Source of the DNA: Ramlibacter montanisoli
Lineage (GTDB): Bacteria; Pseudomonadota; Gammaproteobacteria; Burkholderiales; Burkholderiaceae_C
DNA length: 64,000 nt
Assembly (NCBI RefSeq): GCF_013087525.1
Contig: NZ_JABFCS010000001.1
Coordinates: 1,116,001-1,180,000, forward strand
Direction: 5' to 3'
Part shown: in pieces, positions 19,189 through 28,293 of the stretch
How the letters are laid out: every line of letters begins with the position of its first letter
Position numbering within the stretch: position 1 is the stretch's first letter
Notes under the pieces: model-generated
What the model was told of the DNA's origin: nothing
Database searches by the model: none
Seen by the model: the letters and a program-made list of their open reading frames with translations, nothing else
Position numbers and translations under genes: made by a program

Positions 19189-20027
19189 GGCTTGCTCCGT
19201 GCCGCAGGCACGGCCTGCGGCAAGGTGGCCGGTACCAGCGCCCGGCCGCGCAGTTCGGCCAGCAGCGCCGGCAGCACGGCGAGGATGATGGGGCGGCCCT
19301 GCGCGTCGCGCGCGCAGTGGCCGTCGTGCAGCAGCAGGATGTCGCCGGCGGCCAGGCCGCGGGTGAGCCGCCGCAGCACGCGCTGCGGGTCGCGCTCGCG
19401 CGTGTCGTAGCCGCGGCGCGTCCAGCTGGCCAGCGTGAGGCCCAGGCGGTGCAGCACCGGCGCCAGGAAGGGATTGCGCAGGCCGGCCGGCGCGCGGAAG
19501 AAGCGCGGCGCCTCGCCGGTGAGGCCGGCCAGCACCCGCTGCGCCGCCTCGATCTCGCGCGCGAAACCGCGCGGGCCCAGCAGCGAGAAGCGATGGCTGT
19601 GGCCATGCGTGTGGTTCTGCACGCTGTGGCCGCGCCGCACGATCTCGCGCACCAGCTGCGGATGGCGCTGCGCGCGGTCGGCGATGCAGAAAAAGGTGGC
19701 GCGGGCACCGGCGGCGTCCAGCAGGTCCAGCACCGCCGGTGTCACCTCGGGGTCGGGGCCGTCGTCGATCGTCAGGGCCACTTCGCCGCGGGCGGCGGCT
19801 GCTGCGGGCAGGCGCACCAGGTTCTCGCCCAGCGCGGTGGAGCGCGGCCAGAGCCCGACGGCGGTCAGCACGGCATGATTGGCGACGAGGGCGGTGAGCG
19901 CCCAGGCCCAGTGGGCCGGTGCGGCGAGCAGGAGCACCAGGGCACCCGCGTGGATGGCTGCCGTGGCCCACAACAGCGGGGGCACGGGCCAGCGGGACAC
20001 GCCCGGACGGGGGAGGACGGCGCTCAC
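19185..20027 (-). CDS. NodB-type polysaccharide deacetylase family protein with N-terminal membrane segments
   Basis: This 280-residue protein starts at GTG 20027. Two hydrophobic stretches lie within residues 15-60 (LLWATAAIHAGALVLLLAAP, then ALTALVANHAVLTAVGLW). The NodB domain follows, with the metal motifs TIDDGPDP and NHTHGHSH, then FRAPAGLRNP and LLLHDGH. It would remove N- or O-acyl groups from a glycan facing the periplasm. The role in this cluster is uncertain; trimming the sugar added by the glycosyltransferase is one possibility. A 56-base gap separates it from the exporter gene upstream. Confidence 0.83.
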   Translation of the reverse strand: MSAVLPRPGVSRWPVPPLLWATAAIHAGALVLLLAAPAHWAWALTALVANHAVLTAVGLWPRSTALGENLVRLPAAAAARGEVALTIDDGPDPEVTPAVLDLLDAAGARATFFCIADRAQRHPQLVREIVRRGHSVQNHTHGHSHRFSLLGPRGFAREIEAAQRVLAGLTGEAPRFFRAPAGLRNPFLAPVLHRLGLTLASWTRRGYDTRERDPQRVLRRLTRGLAAGDILLLHDGHCARDAQGRPIILAVLPALLAELRGRALVPATLPQAVPAARSKP

Positions 20028-20083
20028 GTCGAAAGTGGGAAGGCCTGGCGGACTGCGAGCCAGCTCATGTGTCGCCTATTGTG

Positions 20084-22440
20084 TCATAGGGCCTGCGGCG
20101 CCCGCTGCGGCGCGCGTGAAAAGGCGGCTGCCAGCAACAGTGACAGCAAGGCGCCCGGCGCCACGGTCCAGCCCACGGCCGACAGGGCCGGCACCTTGGC
20201 CGTGGCGAGCAGGGCGAAGGAGGCCACCGTCGTCAGGTTGGCCAGCATCAGCGAAGCCAGCGTGTCGGTGTCCGCGTCGCCGCGGCCGCGCAGGTAGTCG
20301 AAGAAGAGGGCGTAGTTGGAGCCGATGGCGGCGACCAGCAGCAGGCCGATCAGGTGCAGCACGCCCAGGGCCGTGCCGGAGAGCGCCAGGCCCGCCAGCA
20401 CCAGCACCACGCTGGCCACCAGTGGCAGCAGCACGCCGGCCAGGCGCCGCGCCGAACGCAGGTGCCAGGCGAGCAGCGCCAGCACGGCCAGCGCACCGAT
20501 CGCTGCCTGCCAGCGCGCCTGTTGTAGGTAGCCGGCGTAGATCCGGTCCAGTTCCGGCTGCACCTGCACCACGCGCGTGCCGGGCAGGTCAGCCACCGCC
20601 TGGCGCAGCTCAGCCAACGGCAGTGAACCGCCGGCCGGCCCCTGCAGCAGGAGCAGCGCGGTCCAGGGCGCGCCATCCGCGCCGGGCATCAGTTGCGCGT
20701 CGAGCGCGCCGGCCAGCGAAGTGCCTTGCAGGTCCGCCCGCGTGAGCACGCGCATGACGCGCTGCGCCTGCACGTCCTCGACGAAGGGCGCGAGTTTCGC
20801 AGCTGGCAGGGGGCCGCCCTGCGTCGCCGCGGCCAGCCGCTGCTGCAGCAGGGCCGCTTCCGGCAAGGCAGCGCGGCGCGCGAGCTGCGTCGCCGGGCTG
20901 GGCAGGATGTGCGCGGGCGACTGGTAGGACGCCAGCTTGCCGGACTGCACCAGCGGCTCCAGGCGCTGGCCGATGCGCTCGGCCGCCGCGAGCGCGCTGG
21001 CTTCATCGGCGGCCTCGGCGGCACCAGCACGCCCGCATCCGAGGCGCCGAGGTCGGCGCGCAACGAGGCGTCCAGGTCCAGCGCCTGCTGCGGCACCGGG
21101 CTCAGCGATGCCAGCGAGCCGCGCCAGGGCGAGGGCAGCCACACGAGGGCGAGAGCGGCTGCGACGCTCAGGACCAGCAGGGGAACACGAAAGCGCGGCA
21201 GGGCCAGCGTCAGCGCCAGCGTGGCGCGGCCCAGGCGCTCGCGCATCCCCGAGCCGGCGGCGCCCTGCGGGGCGAGCGCGGGCAGCAGGAAGCGGGTGGT
21301 GAGCGCCGCGGCCAGCAGACCGCTGACGGCGAAGATGCCCAGCTGCGCCAGTCCGTCCCAGTCCGAGACCACCAGCGCCGCGAAGCCCGCGACCGAGGTC
21401 CACAGGCCCAGGCGCACCGTTGGCCATTGCTCGCGCAGCCAGCCGGCGTGGCCCACCGCGCGCGCCTGCACCAGGTAGTAGATGCCGTAGTCGACCGCCT
21501 CGCCGATCAGCGTGGTGCCGAAGCCCAGCGTGAGTCCGTGCACCTGTCCGGCCACCAGGCTCACCGCCACGATCCCGGCGACCACGCCGCTGGCCACCGG
21601 CAGCGACGCGATCGCCAGCGGCCGCAGCGACCCGAAGGCCACGATCAGCAGCAGCACCATGACCACGGTCCCGGCCATGGCGAGCCACTCGACTTCGTGC
21701 TTGATGGTGGCGCGCGAATCGACCGCGAACACGCCAGGCCCGGTCAGCTCCAGTTGCAGCCCGGAGGCGCCGAGCGCCGCGAAGCTCGCGCGCACGCGCC
21801 GCTGCGCGTCCTCCTGCGCGTCGAGGTCGGCACCGTCGGCGCGCGTGGTGGCCAGCAGCAGCGCGCGCGGCTGCGTGCGCGAGACCCACACGCCGTCCTC
21901 CACGCGCGGCGCGTTCGCAGGCAGCATGGCTTCGGCCATGCGCACGGTCTCGCCGGTGGGATCGCGCCAGAGAATAGCCTTGATGCGGGTGCCGGCCGGT
22001 GTTCCGAGCAGGCCCACCGTTTCCGCCATCGCCTCGCGCAGGCCTTCGACGCTGAAGCGCTGTGCGTCCACGCCGGGGCTGAGCAGGTAGCGGCGCTCGA
22101 ACAGCAGCCGGCCCAGCGCCTCCTGGTCGCCGTCCTCGCCGTTGTGCACGGCTTCGAACAGACCTTGCTTGCGCAGGTCGGCGGCGAGGCGGCGCGAGGC
22201 CTGCGCCCGTTCCTGCGCCGTGCCGCCGCGGATCCCGATCATCAGCACGCGGCCGGTCGCGCCGTTCTTCAGCTGCGCCATCAGCACGCGCTGTTCGGCG
22301 GTCGGCGCTGAAGGCAGGAAGGCGGACAGGTCGGCGACGTAGGTGGCGCGCGCGCACAGCCACAGGCCCAGCGCCATCGCCACCAGCCAGATCCAGGGCG
22401 CCGGCTGCCGCCAGCCCCGTCCCGCGACGGCCTCGCTCAA
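20084..22440 (-). CDS. MMPL/RND-family exporter, aryl-polyene lipid transport (frame break near 21020)
   Basis: This protein of about 785 residues has the MMPL layout: one N-terminal membrane helix, a periplasmic domain, a five-helix bundle (EWLAMAGTVVMVLLLIVAF onward, with GFGTTLIGEAVDYGIYYLVQ), and a repeat of that order in the second half (HLIGLLLVAAIGSNYALFFDY). It probably flips the finished lipid across the inner membrane. The frame breaks at about 21020; one added G restores GVLVAAEAADEAS. The start TTG 22440 overlaps the LolA-like stop as TTGA, and no ATG exists in a sensible position. Confidence 0.83.
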
Positions 22441-23050
22441 GGTTTGGCCGGCGCGTCGGCCACCGGCTCGATGCGCATCACGGAGGTGTCGCCGTCGGCC
22501 AGGGACATGCGCACTTCGCGCACCTGGCCCTGGCGGCCGCTCAGGCGCAGGTGCGCCACCTGCCCGCGCAGGCGCGGCTCGCGCGGCACCAGTTCCAGCT
22601 GCCACTGCTCGGCGCTGCCCTGCACCGTGGTGTCGAAGTAGCGCTCCAGCGTGTCCTTGTTGCCGGTGAGCGTGCCGCGGATCGCCTCCACGATCACGAC
22701 CGCCTCGGGCACGGCGTCCAGCGCGGTGACCCGGGAGCGCGTCCCGCGGCTCATGGTGAGCTGGTTGCCGACCACCGCCAGCTTCTCGTGGCTGGGCCGG
22801 AGCGTCTCGCGAATGAAGGTGTCGGGCGCGACGAAGCTCAGGCGGCCGCTGGAGCGCAGGACCTGGTCCAGCTGTTGCACGCGCCTGTCCTCGACGAAGG
22901 TGGCCTGGCCGGAGCGCACCTGTGCGAGCTGTTGCGTGAGCGCCTGCAGGTCGAAGCCCGCTGCCTGCACGGGGCCGAGCACGGCGATGCCAAGCGTCAG
23001 CAGCACGAGGCGCAGGGCGGCGAGCGGATCAGGAGATTCGGGGCTCGCAT
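22437..23050 (-). CDS. LolA-like outer-membrane lipoprotein carrier (frame break likely near 23020)
   Basis: The clear part is a periplasmic LolA-like domain: FDLQALTQQLAQVRSGQATFVEDRRV in pieces, then SGRLSFVAPDTFIRETLRPS and GTRSRVTALD. A signal sequence LAALRLVLLTLGIAVLGPVQA precedes it. In the bases as given, the reading frame runs back without a stop into the upstream acyltransferase. ATG 23050 (MRAPNLLIR) in the neighbouring frame, joined by one base to the signal, gives a natural start, which I prefer. LolA-like proteins in aryl-polyene clusters are thought to carry the lipid to the outer membrane. Confidence 0.72.
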
Positions 23051-24025
23051 GCGGTGCATCCTGCGGGCCGGGACTGCCGGCCCAGAAATCGAAGAAATTG
23101 AACCAGTTGCGCGGCGTCTCGCGGCAGTGCTGCTCCAGCAGCTGCGCATAGCGCACGACGGCCGCCTGTACGGCGGCATCGCGCGCGGCGCCGGCGGATT
23201 CGCCGGACTCGCTGAAATCGGCCAGCGGCACGAAGCGCAGCTGGTAGCGCCCGCCCCCAGGTAGAGGCCCGCCATGAACACCACCGGCCGCCGCAGCAGC
23301 GCGGCCAGCCGGAAGGCGCCGTCGGAAAAGGCGGCGGGCGATCCGAGGAAGTCGATCCAGTGCGTGCGCGAGCGCCCCGCGGCGCTCGATGGCCCCGGGC
23401 CCTGCAGCGTGCGGTCGGCCAGCAGTCCGGCCACGCCGCCGCCGTCCAGCCAGTCGCGCAGTTCCAGCATCGCCTCCATGCGGCCCAGGCCGATCACGTG
23501 CTGCACGGCGTCCGGCGCGATGGCGCGCAGCGTGTCGGTCAGCAGCTTCGCGTTCTGTTCGTACATCAGCATGGCCACGCGCACGCCCCGCCGCTGCTCG
23601 CCCAGCGCGCGCAGCGCCTCGAAGCTGCCGAGGTGCGCGCCCACCAGGAAGGCGCCGCGCCCGGCCTGCAGCACCGCATCGAGCTGCTCGGCGCCCACCA
23701 CCTCCAGGTCGAACAGCTCGAAGTCGCCGCGCAGCAGGTACACCCGATCGAGGATGGTTGCGGCGAAGTGGTGGACGTGCCGGTAGCGCTCGCCCCAGCT
23801 CGGCGCGCGGCCCAGCACCCGCCGCAGGTAGTCGGCGGAGGCGCGCGCCGCCGGCCCGCCGAACAGCATGAAGTACAGCGTGATCGGATGCAGCACCAGG
23901 CGCGACAGCGGCCGGCCCAGGGTCACCGCGATCCAGCGCATGAGGCGCAGCGTGAGCGCATTGCTGCGTTCGGCCTGCCGGGTCCAGGCGGCGCCGTCGT
24001 CGGCGGGTTCGCGGGCGGCGTTCAT
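23045..24025 (-). CDS. LpxL/HtrB-like lysophospholipid acyltransferase (frame break near 23258, end uncertain)
   Basis: It starts at ATG 24025, overlapping the dehydratase stop (ATGA). The protein has an N-terminal hydrophobic anchor (RLVLHPITLYFMLFGGPAARAS) and LpxL-like features: VGAHLGSFEALRALG (HX4-type catalytic His), GLLADRTLQGPG, and the C-terminal CRETPRNWFNFFDFW. The frame breaks in GGGGG near 23258; one added G restores YLGGGRYQLRFVPLADF. After the break no stop separates it from the LolA-like gene, so its exact end near 23045 is a guess. It probably adds an acyl chain to the polyene lipid. Confidence 0.78.
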
Positions 24026-24360
24026 GGCGCGGCCTCGCCGTGTTCCAGCTGGCCGCTGGCGGCGAGCTGGCCCTGCGGCGGGTCGCCCTCGCCATGGCGC
24101 CAGACCTCGAAGCGCAGGCGGCGCTCGCCCGGCGCGCTCCAGCGGATCTCCAGGCTGGCGCCGGGCCGTACCGGGGCCAGGAACTTCACGGCGCTCACCA
24201 GCGGCTGCGTGCCGAGGGCCGCAGGCGCCTCGCGCAGCAGCAGTTCCAGCACTTCCCCGAGCAGCACCACGCCAGGCAGCAGGGGCTGGCCGGGGAAGTG
24301 GCCGGGAAAGGCCGGATGGTCGCGCGGGATTTCGACCCGACGGCTGCGCATTTCAGTCAT
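24022..24360 (-). CDS. Hotdog-fold dehydratase/thioesterase-like protein, ApeI-like
   Basis: This 112-residue protein has the sequence HPAFPGHFPGQPLLPGVVLLGEV, in which GHFPGxPLLPGV is the conserved active-site strand of FabA/FabZ-like dehydratases. It is the second small hotdog protein of the operon, so the two probably act on different chain positions. ATG 24360 and ATG 24351 are both possible starts; the first overlaps the ligase gene, as is common in this operon. Frame and length appear intact. Confidence 0.82.
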   Translation of the reverse strand: MTEMRSRRVEIPRDHPAFPGHFPGQPLLPGVVLLGEVLELLLREAPAALGTQPLVSAVKFLAPVRPGASLEIRWSAPGERRLRFEVWRHGEGDPPQGQLAASGQLEHGEAAP

Positions 24361-25735
24361 GGCCGGATTCCGCCAGCAGGCGCGTCGCCAGCTCCGCCAG
24401 CCGCCCCGAGGGCAGCTTGCCGGTGGGGTCGCGCGGCAGCGAGTCCACGCGCAGGATGCGCCGCGGCAGGAAGGCCGCATCGACCCGTTCGCGCAGCGCG
24501 GCGAGCAGCTGCTGCCGGCTCACGTCCGGCGCCACCACCAGCGCCACCAGCCGCACCACCGCTTCGCCGCCGCCCTCGGGCGGCAGCCAGAAGGCGCCGT
24601 CGCGCACGCCCTCGATGCTGTTCAGGTGGTGGTTCAGGTGGGCCAGCGAGCTGCGCTTGCCGGCGACGTTGATCAAATCGTTGCTGCGACCGAGCAGGCG
24701 AAAGCGCGTGGGCTCCAGCACCTCCAGCACGTCGGCCAGCCGGGTGGGCTCGGGCACGTGGCCGCCGCTCACCCAGGAATCCTCTCCGTCGCCGGCCAGC
24801 ACGAGGCCGGAGAAGGTGCGCCACTCCGGCGCGCGGGTGGTCAGGCGCGTCGCGACCTGGCCCGCTTCGGTGCAGCCGTAGATCTCCATCAGCGGCGCGG
24901 CCAGCGCGGCCTCGGCACGGGCCGCCAGCTGCGGCGACAGGGCGGCCGTGGCGCTGACGACCAGGTCGACCTGCGGCAGCGCGATGCCGTCGTCCAACAG
25001 CGTCTTCAGGTGCAGCGGCGTGGTGACCAGCACGCGCGGGCGCGGCACCGAGGCCAGCACGCGCGCGATGTCCTGGGCGTAGAAGGGGCGTTCGGCCGCG
25101 AAGGCAGCGCCACCGAGCATGGCGATCAGCACCGTCGATTCGAAGCCGTACATGTGGTGCGCGGGCACGGTGCCCACGACGGTCACGCCGCGCAGGTCCG
25201 GGCGGCCCAGCGTCTCGGCGATGCGCTGCGCCTCGGCGGCGATGTTGGTGACCAGCTGGCCCCAGCGCTTGCCGTGCGGCATGGGTTCGCCGGTGGAGCC
25301 GGAGGTGAGCACCTGGGCCACCTCGTGCGCGGCCGGCACCAGCGGCATGGGCGCTTCCTCGCGCGACGGGGCATCCGGCGCGGGATAGGGCACCGTGGGC
25401 AGCGCCAGCTGCGGCTGGCCCGCATCGGCCAGCACGTAGGCGGCGGGGAACAGTGCCTGCAGGCGCCGCACCATGTCCGGCGTGTGATTCGGGGGCATCA
25501 GCGCGGCCTGTCCCCGCGCCACCGAGGCGCCCAGACCCAGCGCGAAGTGATAGCGGTCGGCCGTCATCGGCAGCACGGGGCCGCCCTGTGGCAGCAGCGG
25601 CGCGAGCCTCTGCAGGTCCTGAAGGAAGCGGCGGCGCGCCAGCGGCTGGCCAGCGCGCCAGGCCAGCGGCTCGTCCAGCGAGCCATGTCCCGCCAGCAGC
25701 GGCAGGCCGGGATCGCGCGTGGTCGATGCGCTCAT
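24353..25735 (-). CDS. AMP-dependent acyl-CoA/ACP ligase, aryl-polyene cluster
   Basis: This 460-residue adenylate-forming enzyme has the phosphate-loop variant LTSGSTGEP, the VVGTVPAHHMYGFEST segment, YGCTEAGQVATR, the hinge region GRSNDLINVAGKR and the C-terminal PTGKLPSG with the catalytic Lys. It probably activates the aryl starter (for example a 4-hydroxybenzoate or coumarate-type acid) and loads it on the carrier protein. The starter itself is not deducible here. It overlaps the membrane-protein gene by 4 bases. Confidence 0.87.
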   Translation of the reverse strand: MSASTTRDPGLPLLAGHGSLDEPLAWRAGQPLARRRFLQDLQRLAPLLPQGGPVLPMTADRYHFALGLGASVARGQAALMPPNHTPDMVRRLQALFPAAYVLADAGQPQLALPTVPYPAPDAPSREEAPMPLVPAAHEVAQVLTSGSTGEPMPHGKRWGQLVTNIAAEAQRIAETLGRPDLRGVTVVGTVPAHHMYGFESTVLIAMLGGAAFAAERPFYAQDIARVLASVPRPRVLVTTPLHLKTLLDDGIALPQVDLVVSATAALSPQLAARAEAALAAPLMEIYGCTEAGQVATRLTTRAPEWRTFSGLVLAGDGEDSWVSGGHVPEPTRLADVLEVLEPTRFRLLGRSNDLINVAGKRSSLAHLNHHLNSIEGVRDGAFWLPPEGGGEAVVRLVALVVAPDVSRQQLLAALRERVDAAFLPRRILRVDSLPRDPTGKLPSGRLAELATRLLAESGHD

Positions 25736-26408
25736 GTGCGGGACGCGTCCTGCGGCGTGCGGCCGGCCGGGACGCCGTGGCTGCGGTAGGCCTGCAGCGC
25801 CTGCTGCAGGCTCACGCGTTCGAAGTCGGGATGCAGCCAGTAGCGCACCAGGTATTCGCCCACGAAGAAGCCGGCGGTGAGCACGGGGGTGAGGATGTTG
25901 GCCAGCAGCGACCAGCGCGCGAACTCGCCGGCGGCGAACAGCACCAGGAGGCCGTCGCCATCGCCACGAAATAGAGCGTCCAGGCCAGGGTCACCTGCCG
26001 GGTGTAGCGCTCCATGGCCGGCGACAGGCTGCCGTGGACGCGGCGGGCCAGCGCGCTGATCAGGGGTTCGGCGCCGCGCCGCAGGGTGCTGCCGAAGCCG
26101 ATGGCGAGGGCCAGGTGCACGCCCGCGTGCTGGGCGAGGTAGAGCCAGCGGGCGGGAATGCCCTTGCCGATCGCACCCTGCAGCATGAGCAGCACGACGA
26201 CCAGGACGCCGGCGGCGGCCAGCCAGCGGCGGCCGGCGCTCCAGGCCCAGGCGGCGCCCAGCACCACGGCGGGACCGAGGATGATGGCCAGCGACCAGGG
26301 AGAGTCCTGTGCGCGCGTCATGAGGGCGTGCGAGACGGCCGCATACGCCAGCGCCGCGGCGGCACCGGCCGCCCAGCGCGCGCGGGACGATGCGAGCGCG
26401 TCGCCCAT
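25732..26408 (-). CDS. Aryl-polyene cluster membrane protein, COG4648/ApeG-like (frame break near 25948)
   Basis: This protein of about 225 residues has several membrane helices (AAGAAAALAYAAVSHALM, SLAIILGPAVVLGAAWAW, WLAAAGVLVVVLLMLQGAIG, LAWTLYFVAMA, ILTPVLTAGFFVGEYLVRYW). It matches the small membrane protein found beside the carrier protein and ligase in aryl-polyene clusters; its biochemical role is unknown. One base is missing near 25948, where VAMAT should run into LLVLFAAGEFARW. ATG 26408 lies one base from the carrier-protein stop. Confidence 0.75.
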
Positions 26409-26409
26409 C

Positions 26410-26676
26410 TCAGGAGGTCCGGTGCGCGGCGATGTGGTCGGCCAGGCTGGCCAGCGAGGCGAAGATCTTCTCGTTGTTCTCGTCGTCGGAGCGCAACTGG
26501 ACGCCATAACGCTTGGACACCACGAGCGAGACCTCCAGCATGTCGATGGAATCGAGGCCGAGCCCGTCGCCGTACAGCGGCGCCTGCGGGTCGATGGCCT
26601 CGGGCGCGGTTTCCAGGTTCAAAGCTTCGACCAGCAGGCTGGCCACTTCGTGAAGCAGTTCTTTGTTGGCAGTCAT
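26410..26676 (-). CDS. Acyl carrier protein, aryl-polyene cluster
   Basis: This 88-residue protein has the carrier-protein motif GLDSIDMLE, with Ser43 as the 4'-phosphopantetheine site. It also has the acidic helix II region and the C-terminal SLASLADHIAAHR, which is typical of polyene and polyketide carriers. It is the first gene of the reverse operon and the carrier on which elongation would take place. Clusters of this class usually have two carrier genes; only this one is visible in the window. Confidence 0.92.
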   Translation of the reverse strand: MTANKELLHEVASLLVEALNLETAPEAIDPQAPLYGDGLGLDSIDMLEVSLVVSKRYGVQLRSDDENNEKIFASLASLADHIAAHRTS

Positions 26677-26798
26677 TGTTGTGCCCACACCCCAGGGCAG
26701 GTGAAACGCAGCGATTTTATGCGAGCGCGCGCGGGGAACGTACACAATCATCCCGGCGTGAGCCATTCGCCACGCTCCCACCAACAAGCAGTACCAGA
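26677..26798. promoter_or_regulatory. Divergent promoter region between carrier protein and UbiE-like methyltransferase
   Basis: This 122-base region serves two outward-facing genes. On the - strand TAAAAT (complement of 26714-26719) is a good -10 box about 38 bases before the carrier-protein ATG. No strong -35 is evident. On the + strand ACACAATCATCC near 26743-26754 is a weak candidate. A lone A/T cluster in GC-rich surroundings supports promoter activity. No operator is recognised. Confidence 0.45.
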
Positions 26799-27575
26799 AT
26801 GTCCGATCCGTCACGGGAGGAGCCCTCCGGCCCCTCCGTCCACCTGCCCCATGGGCCGCTCACCGACTACTACCGCAGCGGCGACACCGTCGCGCGCGAA
26901 GCCTTCCTGCGCGACACCTTCAACAACACCGCGGTCGACTACGACCGGCTGGAGAAGATCCTGGGCCTGGGCACCGGCTCCTGGTACCGCCGGCAGGCCC
27001 TGCTGCGCGCCGGCCTGCAGCCCGGCATGCAGGTGGTGGACGTGGGCATGGGCACCGGCCTGGTGTCGCGCGAGATCCTGAAGATCACCGGGGAGCCGCA
27101 GCGCCTGATCGGCGTCGACCCCAGCCCGGGCATGATGGGCCAGGCCCGCTTCGACGAGCCGCTGGACTGCCGCATCGGCCGCGCCGAGGACATCCCGGTC
27201 CCCACGGCCAGCGCCGACTTCCTGGTCATGGGCTATGCCTTGCGCCACATCGCCGACTTCGCCGCCGCCGCGGCCGAATTCCGCCGGGTGCTCAAGCCGG
27301 GCGGCCGCCTGCTGGTGCTGGAGATCACGCGCGCCGAAGGGCGCATCGCCAACCTGCTGCTCAAGGCCTACATGCGGGGGATCGTGCCGACGATCGCGCG
27401 CGTGGTGTCCCGCTCGCGCACCACGCCGATGTTGTGGCGTTACTACTGGGACACCATCGAGGCCTGCGTTCCGCCCGCGCAGGTCATGCAGACGCTGCAG
27501 AATGCCGGGCTGGCGGAGGTCGGCCGCAACGTCGAACTCGGCATCTTTTCGGAGTACCGCGCCGTGGGCGCCTGA
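26799..27575 (+). CDS. UbiE/COQ5-like class I SAM methyltransferase
   Basis: This 258-residue protein starts MSDPSREEPSGPSVHLPHGP. It has the SAM loop VVDVGMGTGLVSREIL, then IGVDPSPGMMGQAR, a variant of the UbiE motif, and EFRRVLKPGGRLLVLEITR. Its N-terminus (TDYYRSGDTVAREAFLRDTF) and a C-terminal RYYWDTIEACVPPA segment also fit polyketide and quinone ring methylases. It sits divergent from the aryl-polyene carrier gene, so methylation of the aryl head is a reasonable inference. It is followed by the PagL-like gene after 19 bases. Confidence 0.83.
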   Translation: MSDPSREEPSGPSVHLPHGPLTDYYRSGDTVAREAFLRDTFNNTAVDYDRLEKILGLGTGSWYRRQALLRAGLQPGMQVVDVGMGTGLVSREILKITGEPQRLIGVDPSPGMMGQARFDEPLDCRIGRAEDIPVPTASADFLVMGYALRHIADFAAAAAEFRRVLKPGGRLLVLEITRAEGRIANLLLKAYMRGIVPTIARVVSRSRTTPMLWRYYWDTIEACVPPAQVMQTLQNAGLAEVGRNVELGIFSEYRAVGA

Positions 27576-27594
27576 ACAAGAAGAAGGCAGAAGG

Positions 27595-28194
27595 ATGAAA
27601 GGCAAGCGCTGGATCGCCCCGGCCTGTTGCGTGCTGGCGCTGGCCGCCGCCCCCGTGGCGCGGGCGCAGGTGCCGCACCCGGCCGACCGCTGGGAATTCG
27701 CCCTCGAGGCCGGCTACCTGGCCAAGGTGCGCAACAACTCGCCGCACGAGTACCGCATCGCCCCCGTGCAGGTGGCGTGGCGCAGCCCCGCGCTGTGGGA
27801 CCTCTGGCGCTCGCCGGCGGGGGCGCGGCTGACGGTTCGCAACCGCTTCGCGCTGCTGGCCGAAGCCATCGTTCGCGGCCCGGAAAACCACTACTTCGCG
27901 GTCTCCGGCGCGCCGGTGTTCGAGTTCTGGGCGCCGGACCGGCGCAGCGCCGCCTTCTTCGAGATCGGCGGCGGCGTGGGATTCATCGACTCGCGCGGGG
28001 TGGCGGGCGGGCAGGGCCAGGACCTCAGCTTCAACTGGTACACCCAGGGCGGCCTGCGCCGGCAGCTGACCGAGGACTTCGCCCTGACAGCGTCCCTCTA
28101 TTTCACGCACCACTCCAACCTGGGCATGACCTCGCCCAATCCCGGCATCGACGTGCTGGGGCTGAACTTCGGCGCCGTCTGGTCCTTCCGCTGA
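27595..28194 (+). CDS. PagL-like acyloxyacyl hydrolase (lipid A 3-O-deacylase family)
   Basis: This 199-residue protein has a signal sequence (KRWIAPACCVLALAAAPVARA, cut before QVPHP) and alternating beta strands typical of an eight-stranded outer-membrane barrel. The C-terminal HHSNLGMTSPNPGID keeps the His-Ser pair used by PagL, and the last residues WSFR form an aromatic barrel end. Known PagL enzymes remove the 3-O acyl chain of lipid A in the outer membrane. The start is ATG 27595 with an AGAAGGCAGAAGG site. It probably shares a transcript with the methyltransferase. Confidence 0.82.
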   Translation: MKGKRWIAPACCVLALAAAPVARAQVPHPADRWEFALEAGYLAKVRNNSPHEYRIAPVQVAWRSPALWDLWRSPAGARLTVRNRFALLAEAIVRGPENHYFAVSGAPVFEFWAPDRRSAAFFEIGGGVGFIDSRGVAGGQGQDLSFNWYTQGGLRRQLTEDFALTASLYFTHHSNLGMTSPNPGIDVLGLNFGAVWSFR

Positions 28195-28293
28195 AGTCAA
28201 GGGAAGCCGCTTAGGGGTTTTGCCTGGGACACTCGCCCGCGGCCTTGGCGGCAGCGGGGGCGCCCCGCATAATTGGGCGCGGAGGAGACCCAC

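Noticed and set aside
20028..20083. Small open frame of 14 codons starting at ATG 20068 (- strand) before the deacetylase gene
   Set aside because: It ends at the deacetylase start and has no recognisable content. It could be a leader or chance, and nothing supports a product.
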